Shown: positions 8,377-16,651, numbered from the stretch's first letter. The stretch is DNA of 64,000 nucleotides from Immundisolibacter cernigliae (GCF_001697225.1 NZ_CP014671.1:124001-188000); one strand, 5' to 3'. Numbers and translations: made by a program. The notes: a model not told the origin generated them from the sequence alone.

Positions 8377-9387
8377 ATGCGAGTTTGCATCTTGGGCGCG
8401 GGCGGCTTGGGCTCGGTATTCGGCGCCGCGCTGGCCCTGGCCGGCGAGGAAGTGACCTTGATCGCCCGCCCGGCGCACGCCGATGCCATCCGCAAGAACG
8501 GCCTCAAGCTGACCGGCATTCGCGGCGAGCACATCATCCGCGAGCCGCTGACCGCGGTGGCCGATCCGAAGGACGCGCAGGGTGAGTTCGACTACCTGAT
8601 CCTGGGCGTCAAGGGCAAGGACACCGACGCGGCGCTGAAAGGCGCCGATTGCCTGCGCGATCGCATCAAGACCGCCCTGTCCTTCCAGAACAACGTGGTC
8701 AAGGAAGACATCCTCGCCCGCTGGCTGGGCGACCCCAAGCGCGTGATCGGCTTCTCCACCATCGAGGCCGGCCACATGGTCGAACCCGGCCACGTGCACA
8801 ACGGCCTGACCATCCCCACCACCAACTACGTCGGCGAGATGGACGGCACGCTCACGCCGCGCGTCGAGGCCCTCGCCGACGCCTTCAACCGCGCCGGCAT
8901 GGGGACCAAGGCCGTCACCAACATCAAGCAGGTGCTGTGGGAAAAACTCACCCAGATCTGCGGCGCGGCGGCCTGGTCCGTGAGCTGCCTTGCCGGCGGC
9001 AAGGACCTGTACTACCCGGACGGCCTGGTGGTGCGCGAAGGCGCCGCCCATTACGTGCAGGTCAGCCGCGACGCGCTGGCCGTCTACAAGGCCATGGGCT
9101 ACGCGCCGCAAAACTTCTACGCGCCAGTCTCCAAGCTCAAGGAACTGGACGCCGTGGAAGACTTCGAAGCCGCCGTCGACATGATGATGGAACTCGGCCG
9201 CGGCATGCAGGCCCAGGGCTACCGCGGCACCACCTCCATGCACGAGGACGTGCGCCGCGGCAAGAAAACCGAAGTCGACTGGATCATCAAACCGCTGATC
9301 GACAAAGGCCTGGAACTGGGCGTGCCGGTGCCGACCCTGACCGCGGCGTACCGGATCATCAAGACGCTGGATAATTACCTGAGCTGA
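8377..9387 (+). CDS. Ketopantoate reductase-type (PanE/ApbA) oxidoreductase
   Basis: A complete 336-residue ApbA/PanE-family protein. The N-terminal NADP site is CILGAGGLGSVFGAALALAG and the ILGVKGKD strand follows. The substrate-side Lys-Asn region reads SFQNNVVKED and the C-terminal helical half has the catalytic lysine region IKQVLWEKLTQICG. Location behind the molybdenum hydroxylase genes suggests a catabolic 2-oxo/2-hydroxy acid substrate rather than pantoate synthesis. It is the last ordinary chromosomal gene before the cassette array. Confidence 0.88.
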   Translation: MRVCILGAGGLGSVFGAALALAGEEVTLIARPAHADAIRKNGLKLTGIRGEHIIREPLTAVADPKDAQGEFDYLILGVKGKDTDAALKGADCLRDRIKTALSFQNNVVKEDILARWLGDPKRVIGFSTIEAGHMVEPGHVHNGLTIPTTNYVGEMDGTLTPRVEALADAFNRAGMGTKAVTNIKQVLWEKLTQICGAAAWSVSCLAGGKDLYYPDGLVVREGAAHYVQVSRDALAVYKAMGYAPQNFYAPVSKLKELDAVEDFEAAVDMMMELGRGMQAQGYRGTTSMHEDVRRGKKTEVDWIIKPLIDKGLELGVPVPTLTAAYRIIKTLDNYLS

Positions 9388-9539
9388 CGGCCCGGCAGGC
9401 GCGATGACGAAAACGGAGGTTGCGGCGTATAACTCGGCGCACTGTCCCAACTCTTTGTTATTAAATGCTATGTCGAATAAACCGAACCAGATTATGCGCC
9501 ACTTGGTGTACATATCATGTAATGTGACATGGAGGCGTC

Positions 9540-10043
9540 GTGTGTGATGCGAAAGTCATGGAGCATGTAGCGCCAGGATTTCACAACCTGTCTGTGCCTG
9601 AAGTTCAGGCAATAACGTCTTTTACATTGCTTTGGACTCTCTTTGAGGCCCAGGCTTTGGGAACCAATGCTTCTGCAGCGAGGATCTCCGAGCAGGTCTC
9701 CTTATGGGAGCGGCAAGGCTCAATTCAAGCATCTTGGGTAGATCCGGCCTTTGTCTATTTCCAATCCAGATACGTTGAGGGTGGAGCTACAAACCACCGG
9801 TTCGATGCTTTGAACTTGCGGGCACCAGATCAACCAGAACGCATTCGGGCCGCCTTTCTAAGTGGCGGCGCGGCTCTGCCAGAGAGGCTTACGGCCTCAC
9901 TGATAGTTGTTTATAGATACCGTAATAATCTTTTCCATGGCTTGAAGTGGGCGTATGAAATGCGAGGACAGCAAGATAACTTTGAGCAGTCTTCCCGGCT
10001 TCTGTCCAAGTGCCTTGAAATAAATAGAGTGAATGTCACATAA
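9540..10043 (+). CDS. Cassette 1: HEPN-like hypothetical protein
   Basis: A 167-residue protein with a GTG start preceded by GGAGG. Its base composition is visibly AT-richer than the chromosome. Residues 126-134 read YRYRNNLFHG: R128-N-x3-H133 fits the Rx4-6H catalytic motif of HEPN-domain ribonucleases, and the rest is predominantly helical. HEPN proteins serve as toxins and phage-defence effectors, so an RNase or defence role is possible but inferred from one short motif. The stop codon is embedded in the left end of attC1, as is normal for cassettes. Confidence 0.7.
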   Translation: MCDAKVMEHVAPGFHNLSVPEVQAITSFTLLWTLFEAQALGTNASAARISEQVSLWERQGSIQASWVDPAFVYFQSRYVEGGATNHRFDALNLRAPDQPERIRAAFLSGGAALPERLTASLIVVYRYRNNLFHGLKWAYEMRGQQDNFEQSSRLLSKCLEINRVNVT

Positions 10044-10101
10044 CAATTCGCTGCAGGCGCGACCGCCCTCACGGGCGGCGGCCTGAGCTCAAACGTTAGG
10101 T
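10038..10101 (+). other. attC site 1 (64 bp)
   Basis: The left box ends in ATAAC (10038-10044) and the right box is GTTAGGT (10095-10101), matching the GTTRRRY core. Between them are nested inverted arms: CAGGC near 10054 pairs with GCCTG at 10081, and CCGCCC pairs with GGGCGG around a TCAC loop. The CAATTCG and CTCAAAC shoulders are those of classical 59-base elements. Confidence 0.85.
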
Positions 10102-10106
10102 CTCCA

Positions 10107-10709
10107 ATGATCGTCTGGCGTCAACTCCCGCAATGGTTTCTCCGTGCGTGGCCAGTCATAGCCCTAGCGCCAGTGGCTGCTGCCCACGCTATCGCGCTGG
10201 CGCACTTCGACACGAACCACGTATTGGTCAACAAGCTCGTGGGCATGTCACTTCAGGTTCTGGGCGGAATACTCATTCTGTACTCCCTCGATCAGAACCT
10301 CGGAATCTTTCGCGAACGTTCGCTTGTCGCCACACTCCTCCAATGGCTTCGGGAGTTCCCGCTGCGCCGTGAAACTCGCACATTCGCGTTCGTTGGCACC
10401 GGCGGCGCGTCAGCGGGCGGCACCGCCTCGGTCACCGCTCGTCGCAACCCGACCTCTCTTGAAGAAAGAGTCGCCCAATTAGAGCTCGCGCTCCAAGAAG
10501 CACAGGTCTCGCTTCGCAAGGAGCTTCTTGCGGTAGAGTCTCGCTTTACCTTGAAGCTCTCCGAACACGGGTCGCACCTTACGGCAACCCGCGATCAGCT
10601 TTCCGCCCTATCTGCAAAGGTCGCAGAGGTCGCAGTTGGTGGCTTCAAGGTTCAGGCTTTTGGCGTCTTGCTTGCCTTGTATGGAGCGATTACAAGTGTG
10701 TTCGCGTAA
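10107..10709 (+). CDS. Cassette 2: membrane protein with coiled coil, unknown function
   Basis: The 200-residue product has a hydrophobic segment at about residues 14-32, a second at about 45-62, a long charged heptad-like stretch at about 115-170 (LEERVAQLELALQEAQVSLR) and a third hydrophobic segment at the extreme C-terminus. It looks like a membrane-anchored coiled-coil protein. No family is recognised. It starts six bases after attC1 and ends four bases before attC2, the tight packing expected of a cassette gene. Confidence 0.7.
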   Translation: MIVWRQLPQWFLRAWPVIALAPVAAAHAIALAHFDTNHVLVNKLVGMSLQVLGGILILYSLDQNLGIFRERSLVATLLQWLREFPLRRETRTFAFVGTGGASAGGTASVTARRNPTSLEERVAQLELALQEAQVSLRKELLAVESRFTLKLSEHGSHLTATRDQLSALSAKVAEVAVGGFKVQAFGVLLALYGAITSVFA

Positions 10710-10712
10710 GAG

Positions 10713-10784
10713 GCCTAACCATTCGGTCAAGCCGACGCGCTCCGGGCTACACCCTCCACGCGCGGCTTACCTCAAACGTTATGC
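10713..10784 (+). other. attC site 2 (72 bp)
   Basis: The left box GCCTAAC (10713-10719) fits RYYYAAC perfectly and the right box is GTTATGC (10778-10784). Arms AAGCCG and CGGCTT pair, extended by CGCG on both sides of the loop. The CATTCGG and CTCAAAC shoulders match attC1. Confidence 0.85.
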
Positions 10785-10859
10785 GGCACGAAATCTTGAC
10801 GCGCAAGTCATGACGCACTGGCTACACTCGGTCCGCCAACATCCAATAACAGGGTGCTC

Positions 10860-10904
10860 ATGAATATGGCCAATGTCGCAGTAGCACTCGCGAAGCAAGC
10901 GTAG
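10860..10904 (+). pseudogene. Cassette 3 first gene, truncated by repeat
   Basis: An ATG at 10860, 75 bases after attC2, opens MNMANVAVALAKQA and meets TAG exactly where the composite repeat begins. The position is right for the original gene of cassette 3, apparently cut after about 12 codons. Only the start remains, so no function can be given. Confidence 0.4.
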
Positions 10905-11166
10905 CCCGGATGCAGCGCAGCGAAATCCGGGATTCTTCACACACTCGGCTATCGTCTCCCCATCGCCCCATACCCCAGCGTCGTTGCGAGGCCGCGCAGC
11001 GGCCGTGGCAACCTTGCCTTGCCTTGCCTACCCGCCGGCGCTGCCGACGCAACGCATAAAGGCAAGGCCCTCACGTCGCTGCGCTCCTCAGGGCGACGGG
11101 GTGGGGGCTCCCCGCGTGGGACGCGTCGTGCGAACGATTGGCCTGGTTTTGGGGCCGTGGCAGCAA
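10895..11166. repeat. Composite repeat, copy 1
   Basis: About 270 bases in three parts: a 37-base segment containing CCCGGAT and ATCCGGG as an inverted pair (10901-10937); a segment with GTTGCGAGGCCGCGCAGCGG followed by CCTTGCC; and, after a spacer, GGCAAGG, which can pair with CCTTGCC, ending near TTGGCCTGGTTTTGG. Copies 2 and 3 follow at 12143 and 12420. Confidence 0.8.
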
Positions 11167-11168
11167 GC

Positions 11169-11205
11169 GTAGCCTGGATGCAGCGCAGCGAAATCCGGGA
11201 TTCTT
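11169..11205. repeat. Isolated first segment of the composite repeat
   Basis: The 37 bases repeat 10901-10937 with one difference (GCCTGG for GCCCGG). They mark the end of composite copy 1 and directly precede the IS110 fragment. Confidence 0.8.
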
Positions 11206-11224
11206 TAGGGCCGGGTAGATACTG

Positions 11225-11491
<267 letters not shown>

Positions 11492-11505
11492 CTACACTGG
11501 GCGGC

Positions 11506-11784
11506 ATGATCAAGTCACTCAAGCATAAGGGGCTGGAGGAGTTTTTTAACTCCGGCTCTACTCGCGGTATTCAGGCGGCACATGCCAATAAACTGCGTAT
11601 GCAGCTGGCCGCTTTGGATACCGCTACAGTCATAGAAGACATGAACATCCCCGGCTACCGCCTGCACCCGCTGAAAGGCGATCGCAAGGGGCTTTGGTCA
11701 ATTACGGTCAACGGGAACTGGCGCGTCACGTTCGAGTTCACGGACGGCAATGTCTATATCGTCAATTACGAGGACTACCACTAA
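11506..11784 (+). CDS. higB: HigB/RelE-family toxin
   Basis: The 92-residue protein matches the plasmid-maintenance killer (HigB) branch of RelE/ParE ribonucleases. It opens MIKSLKHKGLEEFFNSGSTRG and has the conserved GYRLHPLKGDRKGLWSITVNG, WRVTFEF and the C-terminal VNYEDYH. HigB toxins cut mRNA on the ribosome. The ATG at 11506 is used; the longer frame upstream runs through IS110 remnant sequence. Toxin before antitoxin is the usual higBA order, and the stop overlaps the antitoxin ATG by one base. Confidence 0.93.
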   Translation: MIKSLKHKGLEEFFNSGSTRGIQAAHANKLRMQLAALDTATVIEDMNIPGYRLHPLKGDRKGLWSITVNGNWRVTFEFTDGNVYIVNYEDYH

Positions 11785-12077
11785 TGGCAATGCACAATCC
11801 TCCCCATCCCGGCGAGTTCATCCTGGCGACGTACATGGAGCCTTTTGGGGTCAGCTGCCGGTCTCTTGCCGAACACCTTGATGTGGCTGCTTCCACCCTT
11901 AATCGGATACTGAAGCAGCAGAGTGGTGTTAGCCCGGAAATGGCGCTGCGTCTCTCGAAGGTGCTCGGCCGCTCCCCTGAGAGCTGGCTTGCCATGCAGG
12001 ACGCTTATGACCTTTGGGTGGCCAGGAAAACGGTCAAGCTGTCTGGTGTGCAGCGTCTCAATCTCGATGCCGCATAA
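11784..12077 (+). CDS. higA: HigA-family antitoxin (HTH)
   Basis: This 97-residue protein is a HigA-type XRE helix-turn-helix antitoxin. It has the family opening NPPHPGEFI, the HTH (SLAEHLDVAASTLNRILK) and ALRLSKVLGRSPESWLAMQ. It binds and neutralises HigB and represses the higBA promoter. The gene ends inside the left box of attC3, so the pair is the working part of cassette 3. Toxin-antitoxin pairs are common in large cassette arrays, where they discourage loss of the array. Confidence 0.93.
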   Translation: MAMHNPPHPGEFILATYMEPFGVSCRSLAEHLDVAASTLNRILKQQSGVSPEMALRLSKVLGRSPESWLAMQDAYDLWVARKTVKLSGVQRLNLDAA

Positions 12078-12136
12078 CCATTCGCGGCAGGCACGACGGC
12101 CCTGACGGGCCGCGGGCCTGAGCTCAGACGTCAGCG
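12072..12136 (+). other. attC site 3 (about 65 bp, right box degenerate)
   Basis: Left box GCATAAC (12072-12078) and CATTCGCGG shoulder are good. Arms CAGGC/GCCTG and GGCCC/GGGCC pair around a short loop. The right shoulder GAGCTCAGAC is kept, but the core reads GTCAGCG instead of GTTRRRY. It may no longer recombine well. Confidence 0.7.
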
Positions 12137-12142
12137 CGCTCA

Positions 12143-12424
12143 GCAAGCGTAGCCCGGATGCAGCGCAGCGAAATCCGGGATTCTTGAGCTGTCTCGCCCT
12201 CCCCCTCGCCCCATACCCCCGGCGTCGTTGCGAGGTCGCACAGTTGCGAGGCCGCACAGCGGCCGCGGCAACCTTGCCTTGCCTGCATGCGGGCAGCGCC
12301 GACGCAACGCAATAAAGGCAAGGCCCTCACGTCGCTACGCTCCTCAGGGCGACGGGGGTGTGGCCTCCCCGCGTGGGGCGCGTCGTGCGGACGGTTGGCC
12401 TAGTTTTGGGTTCGAGATAGCACG
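12143..12424. repeat. Composite repeat, copy 2
   Basis: Same order of segments as copy 1: first segment at 12149-12185, the GTTGCGAGG segment (partly duplicated here at 12227-12258), CCTTGCC and GGCAAGG arms, ending TTGGCCTAGTTTTGG. It starts directly behind attC3. Confidence 0.8.
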
Positions 12425-12643
12425 CGTAGCCCGGATGCAGCGCAGCGAAATCCGGGATTCTTCACACACTCAGCTACCGTCTCTCCCTCGCCCCATAACC
12501 CCGGCGTCGTTGCGAGGCCGCGCAGCGGCCGTGGCAACCTTGCCTTGCCTGCCGGCCGGCACTGCCGACGCAACCCATAAAGGCAAGGCCCTCACGTCGC
12601 TGCGCTCCTCAGGGCGACGGGATGGGGCCTCCCCGCGTGGGCC
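12420..12643. repeat. Composite repeat, copy 3 (tail shortened)
   Basis: First segment at 12426-12462, then the GTTGCGAGG segment and the CCTTGCC/GGCAAGG arms. It breaks off after CTCCCCGCGTGGG. Copies 2 and 3 stand in direct tandem. Confidence 0.8.
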
Positions 12644-12832
12644 GCTCGGATCAACCACCACACGGCGCAGCGCCTGTTAGGCCCTGCGTGGCTGCTCGGG
12701 AACGACCGTGGTTCTGAACGCCGGGAACCGCGAATTCGTGCTTGCCGTTTTCCGCACTGCAAAGTAAGCTGGCCGGGCGCCTCTTTGAGGTACCAAATGG
12801 TTGTTTAATTAACTGTTGGAAAACGGTTTTTC

Positions 12833-13390
12833 ATGGCAATCACAAATCACGAACCGGTCACGGTCAGCATCGCCCGGCGCGTGCGGCCGGGCAAGGAACA
12901 GGCATACGAATCCTGGGTCCGGCAGATCATCGCCGCCGTCTCCCGCTACCCGGGCCACCTGGGTGTGGCGGTGCTAAGACCCGTGCCCGGCGGGCAGGCC
13001 GATTACGTGCTGGTGGACCGCTTCGACAGCCTGCAACATCAGCAGAACTGGGAGCAGTCCGCCGAGCGGGCCGGTTTTCTGCAACGCCTGGCGGATCTGA
13101 CCGACGGCGAGGAACGCATACAGAAGGTATCCGGCCTCGAATTCTGGTTCTCGCTGCCGGAGGTGCCGGCCGAGGCCGTGCCACACCGGCACAAGATGAC
13201 GCTGGTCATCACCCTGGCGGTGTTCTTCCTGGGGATGATCCTGAATGGGCTGTTCGGTGAGGTGTTGCACCAGCTGCCGTTGGCAGTGCGCGTGGCGGTG
13301 CTGTCGATCGTGCAGGTCGTGGTGCTCAGTTACCTGCTCATGCCGCGTCTGACGGCGCTGCTCAAACACTGGCTTTACGACACCCCCTGA
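12833..13390 (+). CDS. ABM-domain protein with C-terminal membrane segments
   Basis: The 185-residue protein has an N-terminal antibiotic-biosynthesis-monooxygenase (ABM, dimeric ferredoxin-like) domain at about residues 5-100: VTVSIARRVRPGKEQAYESW, then YPGHLGVAVLRP and YVLVDRFDS. Two hydrophobic helices follow (about 120-140 and 148-168). Similar ABM-TM proteins are widespread and of unknown function; membrane association is inferred from the helices. It is transcribed alone, after the repeat region. Confidence 0.85.
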   Translation: MAITNHEPVTVSIARRVRPGKEQAYESWVRQIIAAVSRYPGHLGVAVLRPVPGGQADYVLVDRFDSLQHQQNWEQSAERAGFLQRLADLTDGEERIQKVSGLEFWFSLPEVPAEAVPHRHKMTLVITLAVFFLGMILNGLFGEVLHQLPLAVRVAVLSIVQVVVLSYLLMPRLTALLKHWLYDTP

Positions 13391-13420
13391 AGGCACCGCC
13401 CTGCCCGCATACCCCTGAAT

Positions 13421-13462
13421 CACCACCCGCTGGCGGCGCGCTTGGGACGCGCCGCGGTGGTG
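13421..13462. other. Long GC-rich inverted repeat
   Basis: CACCACC (13421-13427) pairs with GGTGGTG (13456-13462), and GCGGCGC pairs with GCGCCGC inside. The structure follows the ABM gene by 30 bases. It could end transcription or be a small repeat; it has no T-run on either strand. Confidence 0.4.
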
Positions 13463-13586
13463 TCGGACTTCTGCGAGAGGTTGGGGGGCACCATGTATAC
13501 ACGGGGTGAGTGACGATGGGTTACGGTCTGACGACATCCACCCATCCTGCGCGGGCTGACCCGCCTGCGTTCATCCGGAGTCTGCG

Positions 13587-14204
13587 GTGAACCTCTACGA
13601 CCGTTACCTGATGCCGCTGCTGATCGACGCCGGCTGCGGCCTGAAGGATTTCCAGGCGCTGCGCGCGCTGTTGCTGCCGCAGGCCGCCGGCGCGGTGCTG
13701 GAAATCGGCATCGGCACCGGGCGCAACCTGCCGTTCTACGATCCGGCGCGGGTCAGCTCGCTGCAGGGTCTTGACCCGGCCGGCCAGATGCACGGCAAGG
13801 CGAAAAGGCGCGCCAAGGCAGCCGGGCTTGAGGTGGAGCTGATCGCCTTGTCCGCGGAGCAGATTCCGGCGCCCGATGCCAGCTACGACACCGTGGTCTG
13901 CACCTTCACGCTGTGCACCATTCCCGATCCGGTGACGGCGCTGCGGGAGATGCGGCGTGTGCTCAAGCCAGGCGGCAGGCTGCTGTTCTGCGAGCATGGC
14001 CGCGCGCCCGAGGCGCCGGTGCAGCGCTGGCAGGACCGACTGACGCCGTGGTGGAAGCCCATCGCCGGCGGCTGTCACCTGAACCGCGACGTGCGGGCCA
14101 TGCTCAGCGCCGGCGGCTTCGTGCCGACGCAAATCGAGTCGAGCTATCTGAACGGCCCCAAGCCGCTGGTGTACGTGACGCGCGGCGTTGCGGTGGCCGG
14201 CTGA
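13587..14204 (+). CDS. Class I SAM-dependent methyltransferase
   Basis: A 205-residue methyltransferase of the Methyltransf_11 type. Motif I is VLEIGIGTGRNLPFY near residue 50, the acidic loop LQGLDPAGQMHGKAK follows, then the VVCTFTLCTIPDP strand and the [17 protein letters not shown] motif. The last part has HLNRDVRAML, as in phosphatidylethanolamine N-methyltransferase-like and UbiE-like small enzymes. Substrate unknown, lipid or quinone possible. The start codon is the GTG at 13587. Confidence 0.88.
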   Translation: MNLYDRYLMPLLIDAGCGLKDFQALRALLLPQAAGAVLEIGIGTGRNLPFYDPARVSSLQGLDPAGQMHGKAKRRAKAAGLEVELIALSAEQIPAPDASYDTVVCTFTLCTIPDPVTALREMRRVLKPGGRLLFCEHGRAPEAPVQRWQDRLTPWWKPIAGGCHLNRDVRAMLSAGGFVPTQIESSYLNGPKPLVYVTRGVAVAG

Positions 14205-14226
14205 ACGGACTGGTCCGTAGCGCCAG

Positions 14227-14346
14227 ATGTTCCAGATCAAGTCGCCCGACATCCTGTCGCCCGGCCCGGTCGCACTGAACGACGGCCTGCGGCAACTGCA
14301 CGCGCGCATCGGCGCCCGCGCGCAGGCCATGGCGGCGCAGTCATGA
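14227..14346 (+). CDS. Possible 39-residue small protein
   Basis: ATG at 14227 opens MFQIKSPDILSPGPVALNDG and continues for 39 codons. Its stop overlaps the ATG of the next gene as ATGA. The coupling and otherwise tight spacing favour translation. No ribosome site of note and no family is recognised, so it may also be a chance leader. Confidence 0.35.
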   Translation: MFQIKSPDILSPGPVALNDGLRQLHARIGARAQAMAAQS

Positions 14347-14954
14347 AACGCCTGCTGCTGGTCCTGCTGTTGGTGACGCTGGCCTGGCACTGGTGGCCCG
14401 TGCATGCACCGGCGGTGGAAAGCCCGCCGCCGCTGGTCGATCTGCCTGCGGCCGAGTTCACGCAGGCACCGGTTCAGCAGGATCTGCGCTCCGGACCGCA
14501 GTTCTTGCTGAACGGCATTCCCGCCCGTGCGCTTGCCCAGTACGCGGTCAGCGGACGCGTACTGTCGAGCACGCGCTATCGGCTGGGGCGAACAGCCGTC
14601 CTGGCGCCGTTCGATTTGGCCCTCGGCTGGGGGCGCATGACGGAACCGGCGGTGATCAAGCGGCTCGACATCAGCCAGGGCGGGCGCTGGTACTTCTGGA
14701 GCTATCAAGGCGAGCCGCCGCTGCCGGTGCGAGAAATCGAAACCTCGAGCGCCAACGTGCACCTGATCCCGGCCGACGCCGCCGTGGCGCGTGACCTGCG
14801 CCGCGTCGATGCCGGCCAGACCATTGCGCTGCGTGGCTATCTGGTGGAGCTGCGCGCCAACGACGGCTGGCAGTGGCGCAGCTCGCTTCGCCGTGACGAC
14901 ACTGGCGACGGCAGCTGCGAGCTGATGTACGTACAGGCCGTAGGCCGACCCTGA
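14343..14954 (+). CDS. Conserved-looking exported or membrane-anchored protein, function unknown
   Basis: The 203-residue product begins with a short positive stretch and a strong hydrophobic helix (MKRLLLVLLLVTLAWHWWPV), so it is exported or anchored with the rest in the periplasm. The body contains STRYRLGRTAVLAPFDLALG and WGRMTEPAVIK, then RRVDAGQTIALRGYLVELRA. It reads like a conserved uncharacterised periplasmic protein, but no name can be given. It follows the possible small ORF with an ATGA overlap. Confidence 0.75.
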   Translation: MKRLLLVLLLVTLAWHWWPVHAPAVESPPPLVDLPAAEFTQAPVQQDLRSGPQFLLNGIPARALAQYAVSGRVLSSTRYRLGRTAVLAPFDLALGWGRMTEPAVIKRLDISQGGRWYFWSYQGEPPLPVREIETSSANVHLIPADAAVARDLRRVDAGQTIALRGYLVELRANDGWQWRSSLRRDDTGDGSCELMYVQAVGRP

Positions 14955-14996
14955 GCGGTTCCCGAAGGCCGCCCCGACAAGTGGTGGCCCGGACGC

Positions 14997-16586
14997 TTAT
15001 CCCGCTTCTCTGCCCCAGGGCAGGGTGTCCGGATGCTGGCGAAACCCTTCGCGTAGCTGATGCTTGGCGATCTTGTGGGTGCCGCCCTTGGGCAGGTCGG
15101 GCACGATCTGCACGTATTTGGGCACTTCCCACTTGCCGACCTTGCCGCGGCAAAAGTCGATGAGCTCCTGCGGCGTCGCGGTGGCGCCGTCCCGCAGCGA
15201 AACCACGGCCACCACCGCCTCGCCCCATTCGGGGTGCGGAGCGCCCACGACGGCGCATTCGCGGATGGCGGCGTGCTCCGCCAGCACGTTTTCGACCACC
15301 ACCGGGAACACGTTGAAGGCGCCGGAGATGATCATGAATTTCTTGCGGTCGGTGAGGTAGTAATAGCCGCGTTCGTCCATCTTGCCCAGATCGTTGCAGC
15401 GCAGCCAGGCGCCGTGCTCGTCGTGACCGAACAGCTCCGCGTTTTCCTCCGGGCGGTTCAGATATCCGGCGATGTTGGTGTCGGTGAGTGCCCACAGTTC
15501 GCCCACTTCGCCGGTCGGCAGCGCCCTGCCGTCGGCGTCGCGAATCGACAAATCGACATGCAGCGCCGGCTTGCCGCAGGAGGTCAGCAACTGCGGCTCA
15601 CCGGCGAAGGCCCGCAGGTGATCCTCGTGCCGCAGGAACGACAGCCAGCCGCCGGTGGATTCGGTCAGGCCATAGATCTGCATGATTTCGCCGCCGAAGG
15701 TGGCGTGCCAGTCGCGGATCACCGGCGGGCGGGTCGGTTCGGAGCCGTAGACGATCTGGCGCAGCGAGGAGGCGTCGTAGTGGCCGGCCTTGTACAGCTC
15801 CAGCACGCGCTGCAGCAGGGTCGGCATCAGGATGGACGTGGTGGCGCGCTCGGCCTGCAGCAGCTCCAGCCAGCCGACGGCGGAAAAATCGCCACCCGGC
15901 AACACCATGCGCATGCCGTTCACGAGGCCAAACGAGTTCAGCACGATGCCGACACCGGCCGTCGAGCCCGGCGACAGGAACACGTCCTCGTGGCGCAGGC
16001 CGATCTGCAGGTTGGTGTGCAGCAGGCATTCGCGCACGCTGCGCTGCGTCCACAGCGCGCCCTTGGGCAGGCCGGTGGTGCCGGACGTGTAGCTGATGCC
16101 GATGATGTCGTCGTCGGTGAGTGCCGGCAGTGTCGGCCGTGCGTTGTGGCCGGCAAGCAGCTTCTCGTAGTCGATTTCCAGGCCGTGTCCGCCGCGCAGG
16201 CCCACCAGGCGCACGCCGGCAGCGCGGATGGTGTCCAGGTGCTCGCCCAGCAGCGGCAGGCAGTTGTCCTGCACGATCAGCACCTTGGCCGCGCAGTCGT
16301 GGATCAGGTGCAGCATCTCGCGCGGCGCGTAGCGCCAGTTCACGCCCACCCGCACGGCGCCGATCTTGATGCAGGCGAACCAGTGCTCCAGCACCTCGAC
16401 GTGGTCGTGGGCGAGGATCGCAACCACATCGCCCTTGCCTACGCCCATGGCCTGCAGCGCCGAGGCGAGGCGGTCCGAGCGCTCGTGCATCTGGCCCCAG
16501 GTGCGGCGCAGCGCGCCGTCGACGAAGGCGACCTTGTCCGGGTAGCTGGTGGCGCAGCGGCGCACGAAATCGCGCGGCAGGATCAT
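14997..16586 (-). CDS. Acyl-CoA ligase (AMP-dependent synthetase), block A
   Basis: A complete 529-residue ANL-superfamily enzyme that activates a carboxylic acid with ATP and CoA. The P-loop is SYTSGTTGLPKGALW, A5 is YGLTESTGGW, A8 is YLTDRKKFMIISGAFNVFP and the C-terminal catalytic lysine lies in GGTHKIAKHQ. The order of motifs and length are those of medium/long-chain or aromatic acid ligases. A close paralogue sits in block B at 49269. It is last in a minus-strand operon with the hydrolase and oxygenase genes upstream. Confidence 0.92.
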   Translation of the reverse strand: MILPRDFVRRCATSYPDKVAFVDGALRRTWGQMHERSDRLASALQAMGVGKGDVVAILAHDHVEVLEHWFACIKIGAVRVGVNWRYAPREMLHLIHDCAAKVLIVQDNCLPLLGEHLDTIRAAGVRLVGLRGGHGLEIDYEKLLAGHNARPTLPALTDDDIIGISYTSGTTGLPKGALWTQRSVRECLLHTNLQIGLRHEDVFLSPGSTAGVGIVLNSFGLVNGMRMVLPGGDFSAVGWLELLQAERATTSILMPTLLQRVLELYKAGHYDASSLRQIVYGSEPTRPPVIRDWHATFGGEIMQIYGLTESTGGWLSFLRHEDHLRAFAGEPQLLTSCGKPALHVDLSIRDADGRALPTGEVGELWALTDTNIAGYLNRPEENAELFGHDEHGAWLRCNDLGKMDERGYYYLTDRKKFMIISGAFNVFPVVVENVLAEHAAIRECAVVGAPHPEWGEAVVAVVSLRDGATATPQELIDFCRGKVGKWEVPKYVQIVPDLPKGGTHKIAKHQLREGFRQHPDTLPWGREAG

Positions 16587-16651
16587 GGCGGACTCCTCGT
16601 GATGGTCGTAGGTCGTGCGGGTGACCGACCGGGTTTTGATTTATCCAGCGT

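Larger units (their letters stand above)
12137..12832. other. Repeat-filled gap after the cassette array
   Basis: About 700 bases without a supported gene, made mostly of composite repeat copies 2 and 3. The last 180 bases turn AT-richer before the ABM-domain gene and may hold its promoter. A lone GTTAGGC occurs at 12676-12682 without a full attC around it. Confidence 0.6.

Noticed and set aside
9420-9470. Possible attC or attI left of cassette 1
   Set aside because: ATAAC and GTTATTA are present, but the arms do not pair and the core does not fit GTTRRRY.
8272-9513. 413-codon minus-strand ORF opposite the PanE-type gene
   Set aside because: Shadow frame without recognisable motifs.
12676-12682. 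GTTAGGC as a fourth attC core
   Set aside because: No matching left box or paired arms of attC length around it; possibly a chance or a lost site.
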